Source: Gerris lacustris (taxonomy: Eukaryota; Arthropoda; Insecta; Hemiptera; Gerridae). Taken from it: DNA of 64,000 nucleotides. Location of the stretch: NCBI GenBank assembly GCA_951217055.1, contig OX578278.1:43351574-43415573 (forward strand). Direction: 5' to 3'. Below are positions 1 through 13,132 of this stretch, one piece after another (the first letter of the stretch is position 1; each line of letters opens with the position of its first letter). A program made the position numbers and the translations under genes. A model generated the notes under the pieces. It was given only the letters and a program-made list of their open reading frames with translations. It was not told the DNA's origin and ran no database searches.

Positions 1-2320
1 ATATATTGCAAAAGGTTTTAAGGGTGTGTACAAGGTAAGTGCCAGATACAGACTGAAGTCTAAAAGAAAATATATACAGGAAGAGTACGAGTGAGAAGTA
101 AAATTATTTTCTATATGAAACCTTTTTCTAAAAATACGTTAAATATGTGTAAATCTTAAGTTTGTAAAAGTTAAAAATATTTCGGTAAAAAAAAGAAAGA
201 AAATAAAAAGCTTTATTTATGGCTTTATAAAAGGAAACCCCTCCAAGGATGAAGAGAAGGAGGTACAATAGGTTCTGACATTCGCGACCTCACTGCCTAA
301 ATTAAGATTTCGCAGGCGGTAAGTGATTTGAGTCTGAGTCAGGGTGGGTACCCTGCTAGCAACCCCTTTCAGTTTATTTTATCACTAGAAATATAAAAAA
401 ACCCAACGACACCTAGTTGAGCATATTAATAATTTCATTCTAGCTTTAATTGATAGCGTCAAGAGTCACGTACGATGTATAGTAAGGGTTCCAATGGTAA
501 ACATACATGAAATAATCCTCATGGACGTGAGTAGGCTGAGGAAGGCAATTTTTGTTGTTTCCGTCCATAGACGTGTGTAGGCTGAGGAAGGCACTAATTA
601 ATTACGTCCATAGACGTATTCAGTACCGAAAGGGCATGGTTATCGAGCTATAAAAATTTACTGACTGACAGAAACACAGACATGTACAGTCTATAACTGT
701 AAATCAGAATTAAAAATAATTTGTTCGATTCCCAAAACTTCGATAATCCGTGACCAATAGTCTACAAAGGGCGACTACCAGATGGATGTCTATTTAGTAC
801 TACATTTTGTATTTATTAGTAGCTAATAAATTTCCATCAGTCATAATTCCCGTAATACCTCAGAAAAAATTAACCATTATAATTATTATAAAGTAAAATA
901 CAAATTTGTAAAATTAAATATTTATGTACTTACTTGATCTTGAAACTTTTGTTTTCTTATTATAAATTTTCTAATGCGATTTTTTAATGTTTTAGGTGAG
1001 CCTCTTCGATAATTCTTTCAACTTAGCAGGTTAGAGATATTGTAATTATTTTAAATTATCGGCACTTTTTTACTTTAGCACCCCCTTGGTTCTAAACAAT
1101 GTTCTGCCCTACAAAAGTCTTAAAGGTTTGTGTGTTTGTCTCCTTAAGACATTGAGACTTCTGGGGCAGTTTTTTTTTTAAAAACTTTTTTTTTTTTTTT
1201 TTCGAGCCTTAAACAGCAAAAAATGCCACGGGTTAAGCGCTCACGAAGAGTAAAAAAGTAAGGATATTAAGTGTTCAGGAAGAGTAGAAAAGTAAGGATA
1301 AAGCGTTCAGGAAGAGTAAAGAAGTAAAGGATAAAGGATAAGATATGTCAGGTAAAAATAGGAAAAAGAAATAAAATTAAAGTATGGGATATTAGGAACA
1401 ATTAACTAACAAGAGAGTTCAGCTCTTAAAATGTAGGCCACATGAAAGATAGGATGGTTTTAAGATTGCAAAGTTTAGAAATAGATATTGTACTATTAGA
1501 AAGAAAAAGTCGATTAGTATGGTTTATTGAACGAACCAGAGGACTAATATCAGATAACTCTTTGATATAATCCCTTCGTTTTAATAGTAATTTAGTCTAA
1601 GGAATATCTGCTACTCTGTATATGTTCCTTTGTCTAAATAATTATTAACACAAAGGGATATAGGGGGGGGGGGGGGGGGTGCTAAAGTAAAAAAGTATGA
1701 TCTATATAGTTATAAAAATAACTATTTAAGAGGGTCATCCGACTAGATTTTCACTTAACTAATATTCCATCGACAAATCCTTGAATTTTTCTTATTTAAA
1801 TTAATTTAGCTCTTTAGGGAATCACGTTGATGACTTTTATGACTATTTGGAATGGTTTTAGTTATGGATTTTTTTTTTTGTTACGAAATTGGTTGTACGT
1901 TCACGTCAAATTTAATTATATTTATTTCTTATAAGAAAATACGAGTTTCTCTTATTATTCAAGCATTAATTCTTCATAACCTCATTCTAAATTAATCTGT
2001 TTCTTTAGTTGCTAGATCTTAAATAAATTAAAAGGTTTCTTACAGATCTAACTACTAATAAATTGAAATTTGCAAGGAGAAATTGTCAATTTGTTATTAT
2101 TATTTAACTATTAATTTATTATTTCTAATTCGTTTAATGCAACTGAATTTACCGTACAAAAATAGGTAAGCCTTTTTTATTGAGTTGTTAAGTTACCAAC
2201 TTAAAAAACTACTGTCGACATTTCCTTGATCTGTTTTAGTGATTTCCGATTGTAAGCAACATAGAAAATTTAGTAACCTCGCTAATAGCGTTATAACACT
2301 ATGAAATTTTCCCTTACAAA
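1..2320. other. AT-rich non-coding DNA without recognised gene
   Basis: No frame of convincing length or family resemblance is visible. A splice-donor-like ACAAGGTAAGT lies at the left edge (about 31-41), but there is no matching coding context. Direct repeats at 518-625, a long T tract near 1170-1202 and a G run near 1661-1679 are the only structured elements seen. Confidence 0.5.
518..625. repeat. Short tandem duplication, ~53-bp unit
   Basis: The string GTAGGCTGAGGAAGGCA occurs twice about 53 bp apart, each time preceded by a GACGTG-type word. A third partial start (CCATAGACGTATTCAG) follows. It is a local tandem duplication with no coding potential visible. Confidence 0.7.
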
Positions 2321-2328
2321 TAATAATA

Positions 2329-2390
2329 GCCTGTCAATTAGTGTGGCACAATCTTTCTCACGTCATAACTGGCACGTTAATGATATTTTG
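2329..2390 (-). repeat. Family A terminal fragment
   Basis: The segment reads ...CTGTCAATTAGTGTGGCAC..., a diverged copy of the terminal sequence shared by the better copies at 43.5 kb, 52.8 kb and 61.0 kb. Only the terminus is recognisable here. Confidence 0.55.
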
Positions 2391-3109
2391 CTTTTACGAC
2401 AAATTCCAAACCCCCCTTTTTTCAATCGCTTACATTTCTTCAATTTTTTTACATTAATAAATGGATTAATTCGGTAATAATAAAGTTTCGCAGACGTCTG
2501 GAATTGATATAAGAAGGTTTAGGGATAATTTTGAAAGACTATCAAATATTTTTGAAAAAACCGAATTAGTACTTTTAAAGATACAGGAGGATTTAAGAAA
2601 ATAAATTGTTGTGCTTGAAGTCTCACAAAAAAAGGGTTTCGTTAGTATTATGAAAATAATAAACTACAATGGTTTTGATGTATGCCAGTTTTAAACAATT
2701 ATATAAGGACCGAGTGATATTATAATATAATATCAGAAGTACCGGAAAAAGCTGATGTTCTGGAGTATATCTCAAAAATATATATTTACATCAAAACTAT
2801 ATAAACAAAAACTTAAAGTGTATAATTAAGTGCTGAATAACTAACAATTGAAACTAAGAGGAAAATTTTGATGAAACAAAAGTTTGAAACAATTTCCACA
2901 AGTGCTATGAATATTTGTAATCTACTCTTTAATAACTTTCATTTGATACCCCGATGATAAAAATCGCATGCCATGAATTATCGGCCATTTTTTATTTGAA
3001 TGGCTGATCATTTTGAGTTCGCTATATTTTTCCCGTGTGCGCTTTAAAATTATCTTCATTACTGCAATGTTACATGTTTTTATCTCTTTTGATTCAAAAG
3101 CTATTGGAA

Positions 3110-3375
3110 CCGTAGAGAGTGACAGACAGACACAGGAACGAAACTATGAAGGTTTCCATTTTTGTTTTTACCAACGACCCCCAAAGAAGTATGTGAGAGT
3201 GTGGAAGAAAAAGGAATAATGGGTACAGAAAGTGGAAATTAATACATATAAGACCAACAACGGGCTTATTGAGACCAACCATCCAAATTCCATATAATAA
3301 TCACACGGGGTAATTTATGTGTGGTTGTTCCCATAAATGTAGAACGAAAGACCGACAGACAGACACAAAGATACT
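3110..3375 (+). repeat. Family A internal relic(s)
   Basis: Two short stretches carry the family A internal words: a GACAGACAGACACAGGAACG-like block near 3120, then 'accaacaacgggctt...accatccaaatt' followed by 'gaccgacagacagacac' near 3350. The copy is degraded; open frames over it are chance. Confidence 0.6.
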
Positions 3376-3549
3376 TTATAGCAGTATAATCACCAGCCAC
3401 AATAGAAACTTGATCTGTTCGGGAAACTACCGAAAATTAAACTGTCTTTTCCTGATTGGCTTTCTATTGATATTGTTTGCATTTGGACAGATCACGACGC
3501 AATCTATTATGTACGTACATGTAAATGAATGTAGGATTCATAGTTAAGT

Positions 3550-4680
3550 GCAGCCGTTTAGATATGGATTCATGGATAATACATTTTCGTTTGTAAATAC
3601 CAGTTAAAATATTCATTCATTAGATACAAAAAATAATTACAAGATAAAATCTAGACTATTATGTGGTAGTCAAGTGTGGGGGTTTTCCCTGTTACCTTAA
3701 TTATTATTATTGTTTTAATTTTTTTTTTAGGAAAATATGTTTTATTATAATACACCTACAATTTTTATTATTATTTTACAATTATTTATTATTATCCTAC
3801 AATTATTTTTAGTATTATTCCCCTACAAATATTTTTACCTTAGTATTTTCATTATTCTTTTCTTGCCTAGTAAAAAAGTTAGAGAGCAGTACCTCATTTT
3901 ATTTAAGGTTTAATTATACTTGTTCCCCTTGTAATCCCTCTTCTTGAGAATTTTAAAATTTAATGAGCATTAAACTCGCTACGGCTTTTACGTTTTTAAC
4001 AACACAGTTTGGATAAACTTAAATTTATTGTGATAAATTTTATCTGTCTTTATATTTTTTATTTATTTTTAAACTGTATATAATGAATGTGTTGTAAGAA
4101 TCAATTTTTTTTTTCTTATATTCGTAGTTTATACAAAAAGAAAGTATTGTGGTGGGGAAAAATTGATTTTGTTATTGGGTGTACTTAAATACAATGTGTG
4201 TTACTGAATGCTTATAATTATTGACGAACGCTTAAGCGTTTAATTTAATTATACATTTTAAGATTCTCAGATCAGAAAAAAGTATGATTAACTTTTTATT
4301 TATTTATTATATTTGTTATTATTGAAAATGAAACAAATTAATAGAGCTAATTACTTCTGCGAATAGAGAGGGTATATTACTTAAGGGTCATGAAAGTTAA
4401 AATCTGGGAATTAGGTGTAACAGTGGCCGCAACTTGTTTATCAATGAAAATACTGGTTATTATTTTATGATTTAGTGGTCTCAGCAAGTAAGAATTTTTC
4501 TTTATTTTGTAAAATAGCTCAAAAAATATTGCTTTGAATAAAATACAAGAAGGGGGAAAGAGAATGTTTTGGTTATAAAAAACAGTGTGTACTACAGGGA
4601 TGAAAAGAAACAGTTATAAATAGATCCAAACTGATTTTCTTATCTTCCTTTTTGAGATTTTACAACAATCATTATTGTAA
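3550..4680. other. AT-rich non-coding DNA
   Basis: Low-complexity A/T-rich sequence with ATT-type runs (3690-3850). I see no coding frame, TIR, tRNA or recognised repeat. Confidence 0.5.
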
Positions 4681-4689
4681 ATCACGGTT

Positions 4690-5160
4690 TTCCAGGGGGG
4701 GAATGGGAGAAGGTTTTCGGAAGATCTTTTGCTATAATTTTCCGTTTCCCTGGTAGCACGGACCCCGGGGCGGATCGTTGTGATAAATGCCAGGCCGCAA
4801 GTCTTATAGGAAATAATGGTAGAGGGACCGGGTAGCGAAGGAGGGATGTAGAAACTGAGTTGCTCCGGTTTGTTGAAAGTGAGGTTACTAATATTTCGTT
4901 TTTACTCTCCGTTTTCTTTCTCTCTCCTCGACAACTAAGATTTCCTTCACGCTTTCTGCGGGAGGTAAAAGAAAATCTACTCGAAGAAAGGGAGCTTCTG
5001 TTTAAGGAGGAACTAAGAAGAAAAATGAAGAGGGAACGCTGCTCCAATTCCTTAGTGCATTGCAGTGTAGAAAAGGCCGAAAGACCTGCAAGCATTGCGG
5101 AATTGAGGCCAGCGTTTGCCCTAACACTGTCTGCTCTTCCGACCACGTCCCGGATGTTTA
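4690..5160 (+). pseudogene. GC-richer block with a Cys-rich C-terminal coding relic (uncertain)
   Basis: This block is clearly richer in G and C than its surroundings and has open frames on both strands. In one plus frame the last part (about 5050-5162) reads RKTCKHCGIEAS, then VCPNTVCSSDH, then a stop. That is a C-x2-C...C-x4-C-x3-H spacing like the zinc-knuckle tails of some transposases (piggyBac-type proteins are one possibility). An in-frame stop lies about 40 codons upstream, so this is either one short exon or a broken gene. The longest plus frame (132 codons from 4860) and the opposite-strand frame (154 codons) resemble nothing I know. I do not assign a function; coding status is unproven. 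Confidence 0.25.
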
Positions 5161-5259
5161 ACTACATCTCTATATATCTTCTTAAGAAAAGGAGAGAAAG
5201 ACGATTTACTACCGCTCATTGTCTTTTCAAGTTTTATTTTTTTTTACTTGTTCATTAAC

Positions 5260-6260
5260 TGTTAAAGCTATTACTTTAATATAGGTAATACACCATCCTT
5301 GATTAGGTAGATCTAGTTAATACATAAAGATGAATTACTTGAAACAAATAGACGTTGCAGCAGAGGAAAACAAATGTCGTAAGCAAAAGAGAGGGTTGAG
5401 TAGGGAAACAAGGTTGAGGTAGAATAAGAGAGCGAGTTCTGAGTGCTCAAAAACTTAAAGCCATTCTTACTAGCCCTGTTCATACAGAACTAACTAGAAG
5501 AAAGAAAAAGTCTTACTTGCTGTTTTAAAATCCCTAAGTAAATAGTTAAAAATTCCATACTTGAATTAAATGTTGATTATGCTTAAGAGAAGGATTGTCA
5601 ACACCCGATATAAAAAAAAAGAAAAAGGTTAATGGTTAATAGAGGCACTTATTTAATCCATTACCATTAATAAAAATATTATTCTATGTTGAAATTATAA
5701 GAAGCCACGATTTTATAAAATAATGAATTTAACAAAATTTCGCTTCGAGATATGATTTTACTTTTCATTAAGAAAACATTTTATTATACATGATAAATGT
5801 TTAGCACGAATCAACATTAGCCACAATGAAACTTCCACGACATTAATTTATAAACTAACCATTTTTTTTAAAAGATGTATGTGTATGATTTAAGTCAAGT
5901 ATTTGAATTGTGTCAAAACCAAACGAAATCTATGTTTCAACTTTTCTTCTCCAGACTAGACCGTTTGGCATTTCGTCAGAAAAGGTTTGTTACGCAGTTA
6001 AGACTAAACGCGTTGTTCAATTTTACTTGTGATGTGGATTATTTTTTTTAATTAAAAAAAAAATCTTTATTTTTGTTTTCCTTGGAATATGGTATGAATG
6101 TTCCTCGAAATCTTTAAAATCTATAAATATGTTATTTTTTTTAAAAAAAAAAGAAAAATTTAATTTAACTTTTTTTTCTTTTTTTTGAAATTCGGAATGA
6201 ATATTCCTAAGTCATTAAGTTCGATTTTTATGAATTATTTTTAAAAAAGTGACAATTACC
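5260..6260. other. AT-rich non-coding DNA
   Basis: No gene, repeat terminus or RNA recognised. T- and A-rich runs near 6050-6180. Confidence 0.45.
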
Positions 6261-6261
6261 A

Positions 6262-6700
6262 TAAAAATTACTTCTCCTAGGCGGAGAATCGAACCCTGCC
6301 TGTTCAAATCTGCTTTCTCAGGAACTAGATTTTTTGCTGGTAATCGATTCATCTGGTTAGATTCTTATTTAAATGTACTACATTTTTTGAATTTTTTAAT
6401 CAAAACAGTTTTTGAGAAATAATTTTTTCACGTTTTTTAGAGCTTTTGGAAGGCAGCGCTCTCAAATTTGAAGCTAAAATTCATTTCTCGATTTCTCTTC
6501 GGAGTATTATTTGTCTGAACTTTTGTGCCAGATTTCATCAAAATCGGCCTTCTAGTTTTGGCTTCAGACGACGGAGCGAATTGTTTTTAAAAACACCATT
6601 TTGAACTTAAGGGGCCACAAAACATGTAAATCAATCAAAATCGAATTTTCGCGCAATCAAAATACTTTCTTTTGATATATACTGCGTATATGAGAAAATA
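6262..6700. repeat. Family B dispersed repeat, copy 1
   Basis: This stretch aligns by eye along almost its whole length with 49390-49872. It begins with ACTTCTCCTAGGCGGAGAAT followed by CGAACCC. Read on the minus strand, that is a tRNA T-arm-like end (GGGTTCGATTC...). Shared internal words include TTTCTCAGGAACTAGATTTT and AATTCATTTCTCGATTTC. The copy ends near a short inverted repeat with TGAGAAAATA. It is non-coding and probably SINE-related or a non-autonomous element. Confidence 0.7.
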
Positions 6701-6719
6701 TAAAAAAATATATTTAAAT

Positions 6720-9130
6720 AGTTAAAGAAATAAAAAACTGTTCACAGAATTACAATAGTTACAGATATTAACATAGTTATTTACATTCAAGATATTCTAC
6801 TCTACAAAGATTAACCTTGAAGCTTATTAATATATTTACTTCGTAAAATATTCCGTTAGAGAATTTAAGATTTTATAAAGTCGGAAAAAGTTAGAGAAGA
6901 AATGACATCAGGATGGAACATTGCAGCTACCGGTTTCCTTGAAACGAAACTACTTATTATTTTTCTCTTTTCTTAAAACTTTTCTTAACAAATTTATGCA
7001 GCAATAAATTGTCTTGTGAGAGAATAAATCCATTCATCTTGGCCTGGTTCTGCCTCTAAATTTTATATAAACCCTAATATACGTCCAAATGAATTAACTG
7101 CCGGGTAGCATTTCTAAGTATAATTGAAGCAAGCTAATGTAGAAAAAACTTTTTTGATACAAAAGTTGGAAAAAATGGTTATTTTTTAATTGAATACTTC
7201 AATCAATTAAATGAGTTAATTTAATTCAATTCAATTCATTTAATTCAATGAGTTAAAAATCTTCTTGCATCAGTCACTTTATCACAAAATTACGAGTTGG
7301 TTACATGCAATGCTTGAGTACAATATACTTGCTTCGGGTGAAATATAATTTAAGGAATACGAAACCAGAATTCCCTAAAACCACTGTCATAACATCGACT
7401 TATAGAGTTCGATTCTCAGTGAAGCAGTTCAACCTTACAACGAGAAGTTGAAGTGGATTACTTGTCCTTTCGTTGTAATGTGTAATTAAGAACCTAAATG
7501 GAACGGCAAACTAAGGTTTTTTGTACTAAAACGATTCAAATTTATAATTATACATACATTATTATAAGGAAGGATACTCTCCTCCATATAATGTGAGCTT
7601 CATGCTAATATCGAACAAAGAAATATGAAAATAGAGCTGCCATAATTAAAATATCTATTTAAGTAACTTCGTAAAATGTTTGGAACGATAATTGGAAATT
7701 ATTATCCAACTTATAGATTTATAATCCTATTATAGGATTATAAATCTACTTAGGCACAACAAGTAAAGCAGAGTAGTAAAGTCTAAAGAAAGTAAAATAC
7801 TTCTTGTTTATGGTCTATGAAGAATACAGAAAGTAAAATAGTTTTCCCTTACACCGTTTGAAAGTTAAGTCGATGCTTTTAATACTTCGTTTACTAAGGG
7901 ATTTTCTATTTAATTTTCTTACAAAAGGATGAAAGTAAATATTAAATAAGGCATTCCTTTATCAAATCATTTGACATTCTTTTATTAAATCATCTAATAA
8001 ATCTCGAATTTTGAGACACTTAAAATTTTGTTGCGAAAAAATTCTAATATTGTCACTTGTGGTTTATATCCGGAAAATGTTTCTTGGTGAAGAGACATAA
8101 AGACTTTTTTTGAAGGCGTTAATTTTTAGGTTTAGTACATAAGTATTTATTTATAGGAGTATATATTTTTTTGGTTTAGAAAGAGTAAGTCCTTTATGAC
8201 AGGATCAGTCCTGTATGAGAGGATTTGGACTGTAAGTAAGCTTGGATTGGAGTGAAAGGAATTTTATCTCCACAAGGCGCTAGGATATAAATTTTAGATC
8301 TTTATGTTGCACATATGTTATATAATCATACGATTTGTTACGATAGTGTTAGTATTACTTTTTTTACTATCTCTAAGATCGTATGATAGTTATTAATATT
8401 GAATGAAAACATGTTAAGGACTTTGATAAAGTAACAAAAATAACACCCAAAAGTGTAAAACTATCTTTAACAATTATTTGGATAAAATATACGGACAGGT
8501 ACTGTTATTTACAGTCCATTACAATGGACTGTATAACATATTTAGTTGATACGTTCATCAAAATGAACGACTTTACCCATGTACACTATAGCTTTTATTT
8601 CTCTGGAAGTAGTTCGGGGTCGATTCCCGGGGGATCGCCACAGGGAGGGTTTTGTTTTGTTAAATTTTGATAAAATGTTCTATAACAGTTAAACTTAACT
8701 CGATAACTCAAATCAACTAATAAATAGAAAACACTTGACCAAGAGTACTTATGTACTCGTTTATGAGAACGTTCAGTACGAGTTGTATCGGATAGACCAA
8801 ACATGAGTACTACTTCTAATGTCGTCTCTTCCTGTCCATGGTTGTTAGTCGTATATGTTTGTTGTAAGCGAGTTAAGTCTTATAGTCAGTGCATTTTATT
8901 GGAAATGGGTAGTTAATGCCGTTAAAAAATGTCTAAACTTCCAAAAAATCGTAAAATTGCAGAAGAGAGAGAAGTTTCTAAATAGTATTGACCTTATTTT
9001 TGGTTCTGCATTAAAATTGAATCACAAGATCTACGAGAATATTCTGTTTTTTCCTTTTTTTAAAATAACCCTGAAAACGTTCCCAGTCTTTTCGGTCCAA
9101 ATGGAGCCAAAAGCTATAAAATATAAAAAG
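6720..9130. other. AT-rich non-coding DNA with small inverted repeats
   Basis: No recognised gene. It contains a perfect 35-bp hairpin (7714-7748, listed separately) and an ATCATACGAT/ATCGTATGAT pair near 8325-8392. A short GGTCGATTCCCG word near 8629 is B-box-like, but no A box stands upstream. The open frame at 8855-9145 has no family resemblance. Confidence 0.45.
7714..7748. repeat. Perfect 35-bp palindrome
   Basis: A 17-bp arm (TAGATTTATAATCCTAT) is followed after a single base by its exact reverse complement. It could form a cruciform or RNA hairpin. No flanking duplication was recognised. Confidence 0.85.
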
Positions 9131-9286
9131 AAGTGGTTTTTATAATGTAAGAGAGGCTGGCATGACAAGAGAATGCTTTTTCCTTGTTTGGCCCTTACTC
9201 TATAGGATTGGGCAGGTTCTTTGTGCTGCTGACTCGAGCTGAGATATTTATGCTCTGCTTAGCTGAATCGACCCTTTAACCCCTCC

Positions 9287-9329
9287 TATAAAACTCACTA
9301 AAGGCAACCAGGCAGTCAGAAGCTCAGTT
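9287..9329 (+). promoter_or_regulatory. Candidate TATA + initiator core promoter
   Basis: A TATAAAA box (9287-9293) stands in a locally GC-richer stretch. An AGTCAG initiator-like word has its A at 9318, 31 bases from the first T of the box, which is the spacing typical of animal TATA promoters. A second, better arthropod Inr match (TCAGTT) has its A at 9326. No convincing coding exon follows within the next kilobase, so the downstream transcript is unknown. A chance match is possible. Confidence 0.3.
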
Positions 9330-11010
9330 AAAAATCTAGTCTAGAATCTTACTTTCTAACACCGATCGATCACTTGTTCTTTCCGCCGTGATAAGATTGT
9401 ACACAATGCTTTTTTTTATTTGGTCTTTTAGACTTTTACAGTTCTATTATTTAGAGGGGGTAAAAAGCGTATTTGCTTCCGATGAAAGTAAAGATTAAAA
9501 CTTTTTATGTTCGAAATGTTTAGAATTTATTGTCAAATTATTGTTCATTTTGACTCCCTTTATTTTATAACCTTACAGCAACAGGTACAAGACACATGTT
9601 AAAATACGTGTAATCTTTGCATGTGTAATGCGTCACATATGAACTCAATGTAAAACTAAAATGTTATTGATAATGTGGTAAAACTTGTTCTTTTAACTCT
9701 TAAAAGAGTTTAAATAAACTTTTCAATACAATAATTTGTGATTGAGTATTATAAATTCAACATAGTATTAGCTACATGTTAGAGTGATGTTAAAGATATG
9801 AATTTAACTTCATCAGAATTATTGAGACGGAATTATATGATAAAGTAATATATGTATTTGTTTTAACTTCACCGCCAAAATACTAGATATATCACTGAAA
9901 TGTAAAGCATTGTTTCATTATTTATTTATATTTTAGATCAATAATATTCTTATAGATACATTAAAGTGATTATTTTCAACCTATCATGCGTTATTAAAAG
10001 TATGAGGTTTATTTATTTAAATTATTCTTATTATTCGAAATACAAAATAATTATTATTTTTAACATATTTTGCTGCATTATTTTTTGTTCAGGTGTTTTT
10101 TTTGTTAATAGAGTATTTTATGAATCGGGTTGATTGTTATTGTGAAGGTGAGGCGTAGAATTAAAGGTGGTCGAGTTGACAGGGAAGTATTAGAACGGAA
10201 GTTAGTACGTAGTGGCAGAAGAAGTATCTAGTTGTGTGTGTGTTGGCTATTCATAATACTAATATTGCACGAGGTCGCATAACTGGCGTATCTCACTCAA
10301 TTGATGTATTAAATTAAGCAAACTTTAAATTGAGCTTATTCTTGACTCAACGAGTTAAGATATTTTGCTTCAACTCTAGTTCTTTCTCTTTCTAAATGAT
10401 TTTTAATGATGATAAATAGTTAAAACGGGTGCTACAGAATAACTTACTTATTTGAAACTAGGAATTAGTGGCTATGTTTCCTATTGTCAAGTAGGCCTAG
10501 CAATTGAATGAAATGCCTAAATGGTTTTGTTTCCAATGCCATCTAGGAATAAAATCAAGACTATATTATACATCATTCATTCCATTACTAAAAATATAAT
10601 ACTCTCTAAGTCTATTTTATATAGGAGTCTCTATATATTTAAAAAATATCCACTAGAAACTAAGTAATATAATAATATATAATAATTCTAAAAAAGGATA
10701 AAATAAATGAGAAAATAAACGTAGTCAAAACCAATTAGACTGGGAAGTGATTGAACACTCATCAGCTGGTGCATTAATTTAATTACCATTCTCTTTTCTC
10801 AATATGGCAATTGCACCTGTAAATATTTAATATCTCTAGTTCTATAAGAAAAAAAAAATGATAAAATAATACATACTCGATTTAAAGAGAATTTATGTGA
10901 GGTTTAAGCACCCCAATCAGAAATTAAATCGGCCTACCGGACGCCATAAGAGCTATAAGTCAAAAATTAAAAAAAAAAAAAAATCAAATTTAGCACTATT
11001 TGATTCCTTA
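9330..11010. other. AT-rich non-coding DNA
   Basis: No gene or repeat boundary recognised. The part at 10,130-10,330 is slightly richer in G and C, but its frames are interrupted. Confidence 0.45.
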
Positions 11011-11019
11011 TTTATTTAA

Positions 11020-11080
11020 ATTTCCTAAAAATGTATTGGTCATTAGGGATATAACTTCATCCCTAAAGACCAATAAATTT
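11020..11080. repeat. Imperfect hairpin bracketed by poly-A and poly-T
   Basis: TATTGGTC...AGGGA and TCCCT...GACCAATA form an imperfect stem around a short loop. An A run lies 5' (about 10,967-10,983) and a T run 3' (about 11,087-11,100), so the whole block folds back on itself. It is MITE-like, with no clear duplication. Confidence 0.5.
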
Positions 11081-11099
11081 TAAGAATTTTTTTTTTTTT

Positions 11100-11990
11100 T
11101 ATCTTTTCGGATTTTTCCAGTCAGTTTGGCCAATTTCCGACCAAACGCAAAAAACCGTGAGTTTCTAGGTGGTTTAGAAGTACCCAAACATTTTGATTAG
11201 CGAGTCTGTGGGATTTGGTTACGGTGGGTCACCCTAATTTTTTTAGGTTATGTTTTATATATTATTTTTTTTATAAAATTGTCAATAACTTTGGTTTTAC
11301 TCAATATTTTACGATGAAACCAAGCCTTCAAATTGCGCAACATGTTTGCGCTCACCTCGGAAAAAAAATGATCGATTTCATTTAGCCAGTTTTGCTCCTA
11401 TAAAGTCTGACTAGGGCGACAGACACACATACATACATGAAAAAAGTTAAGGCCGGATTCGGTTTTTGGGATGTATAAAATAAAAAGTATCCAAAAAATG
11501 TTCAATTCTGACCAATGTACTGACAAAACTTTAATTTTATGCATGTAGATGAGCACCTTGAAGCGTGGGGTGGTTCGAGGATTGAGGATGGTCCTCATTT
11601 TAAAGGTTTGGCCTAAAGTTAAGTTATCTGTCGGTTCTGTCGCCACCATATTGTAGAAAGGAGCAGCTATGAATCTAAGGCGGAAAACTTCCCCAGGTGC
11701 GTTATCTCCCTGAGGGGGCGTTTGGCAACCGATTTAGCCCCTTTTGGCTGTAATGGGATCTTTGAATTCTTTCAGAGTAGTAATAAAAGGATTTTTTGTA
11801 TCTGATTTGGATATTCGGCTCTCAAATTTAAGTCGATAATTGTTTTCTTTTGTTTTTTAGTTATAATTATTATTGGTTATTTTATTATTATTTAATAGCT
11901 TTGCTCATTAATGTTATTTATCATATTTACACGATACTTTGCATAACATGTAGTTACCGCAAGCATCCTGGTACTATCAGTCTTGTAAAT
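11100..11990. other. Unassigned repeat-like sequence
   Basis: The block 11,380-11,840 has transposon-UTR character: a GACAGACACACATACATACA word, then a GGGGGCG-containing stretch and a late 'tctgatttggatattcggctctcaaa' section. I could not tie it to a second copy in this window. The minus open frame of 83 codons across it is most likely chance. Confidence 0.35.
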
Positions 11991-11994
11991 CGTC

Positions 11995-12655
11995 GGTTTA
12001 TTTCCACGAGGATATCTAACTCATTGAATCTGGCAGTTTAATTTTCGTTAAAGCAATGGCTAACACAACGTTTAATCTAGTGATGCAAGTCTGAGTTGCA
12101 TCCGTGGTAGAATAAAGGCTACTGTAGAGTGTTAGCATTAACTATGTTTCTTATTTGGTTGGTTACAGTGTAGAAAGCGTGGGTTCGCTCTATCTTGACT
12201 GAATACTCTTGTAGTGCGGTAAATAAACCAAGGCTTCCTCAGGGTGATTCTCGTGGCCTCCTTAACTTCACTATCTTCTCACCACTTTCCCAGCCACCTC
12301 TTAATTAATATTTTAGCATCTCAAATTAACAACTTCTACTTTTTATTTAAATTTGAAACTATATCTTTTGAATAAAAGTAATATTTATTTATGTTTTTAG
12401 TTGACAAGCCTTATACACTATTCATGAAACTCGATGTAAAATACACGAGGAGCTTAAAATAGTTTTAAGGATCTTTAAAAGCTATTTCAGATAATGTACT
12501 TTTTTACGTTAAAACCCTTATAAGACATTGGACTTTAAAAGCAATTTGCTTTATGGTTGTGAGTTATAAGAACCCTTTTTTCTTTTATAAAAAAGTCTCT
12601 TACGTTGTAAACTCTTCTCTCTTCCATCCAAACTATTTTCAAATTCTGTAAAGTA
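11995..12655 (+). repeat. Family E repeat, copy 1
   Basis: This matches, in inverted orientation, the segment 63,130-63,806. Shared words in order include CTTCCTCAGGGT, CTATCTTGACTGAA, a GTGTTAGCATTAA stretch, CACTATTCATGAAACT, CTTAAAATAGTTTT and GACTTTAAAAGCAATTT. The copies differ by many substitutions and small indels, so this is an old dispersed element. No coding capacity was recognised. Confidence 0.75.
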
Positions 12656-13132
12656 AGTATGGCGGGGTAGTATAATTAGAATGCTTTTCAAGGTATGAAG
12701 GTCATCTTAGTTGGTAAAATAAGAATAATCAAAAGGGATTCCAACACAAACAATAACGTTTTAGCAACCAGAAATATAAATTTCATTAACGTCTTAAATT
12801 ATAGACAAAATTAATTTATTATTGTTTATCTCTCCCTTTAATAATGATTTATTTTCTATTCAAAACTTTATGAATCGAGTGATAAAAAATATTTGGATCT
12901 TAACTTGAACGAGAATTTGACTACAAATTTGGAATTATATATTATAAATGAGTAATAAACTTCTTAAGTCCAGGTTAACTAAAGTTAATTCTCTTACTTA
13001 AATAAATTTAAAAGTTTGCTTTACTTTAATATTAATATCTCGACGTAATAAATGTACATTATCTGCTATAAGTATTGGCAAATTAATTTTCTAAAGAACC
13101 CAAATCGTTTAAATATTATAAAAAGAACTTTT

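Noticed and set aside
8595..8650. B-box-like GGTCGATTCCCG
   Set aside because: No A box upstream and no cloverleaf.
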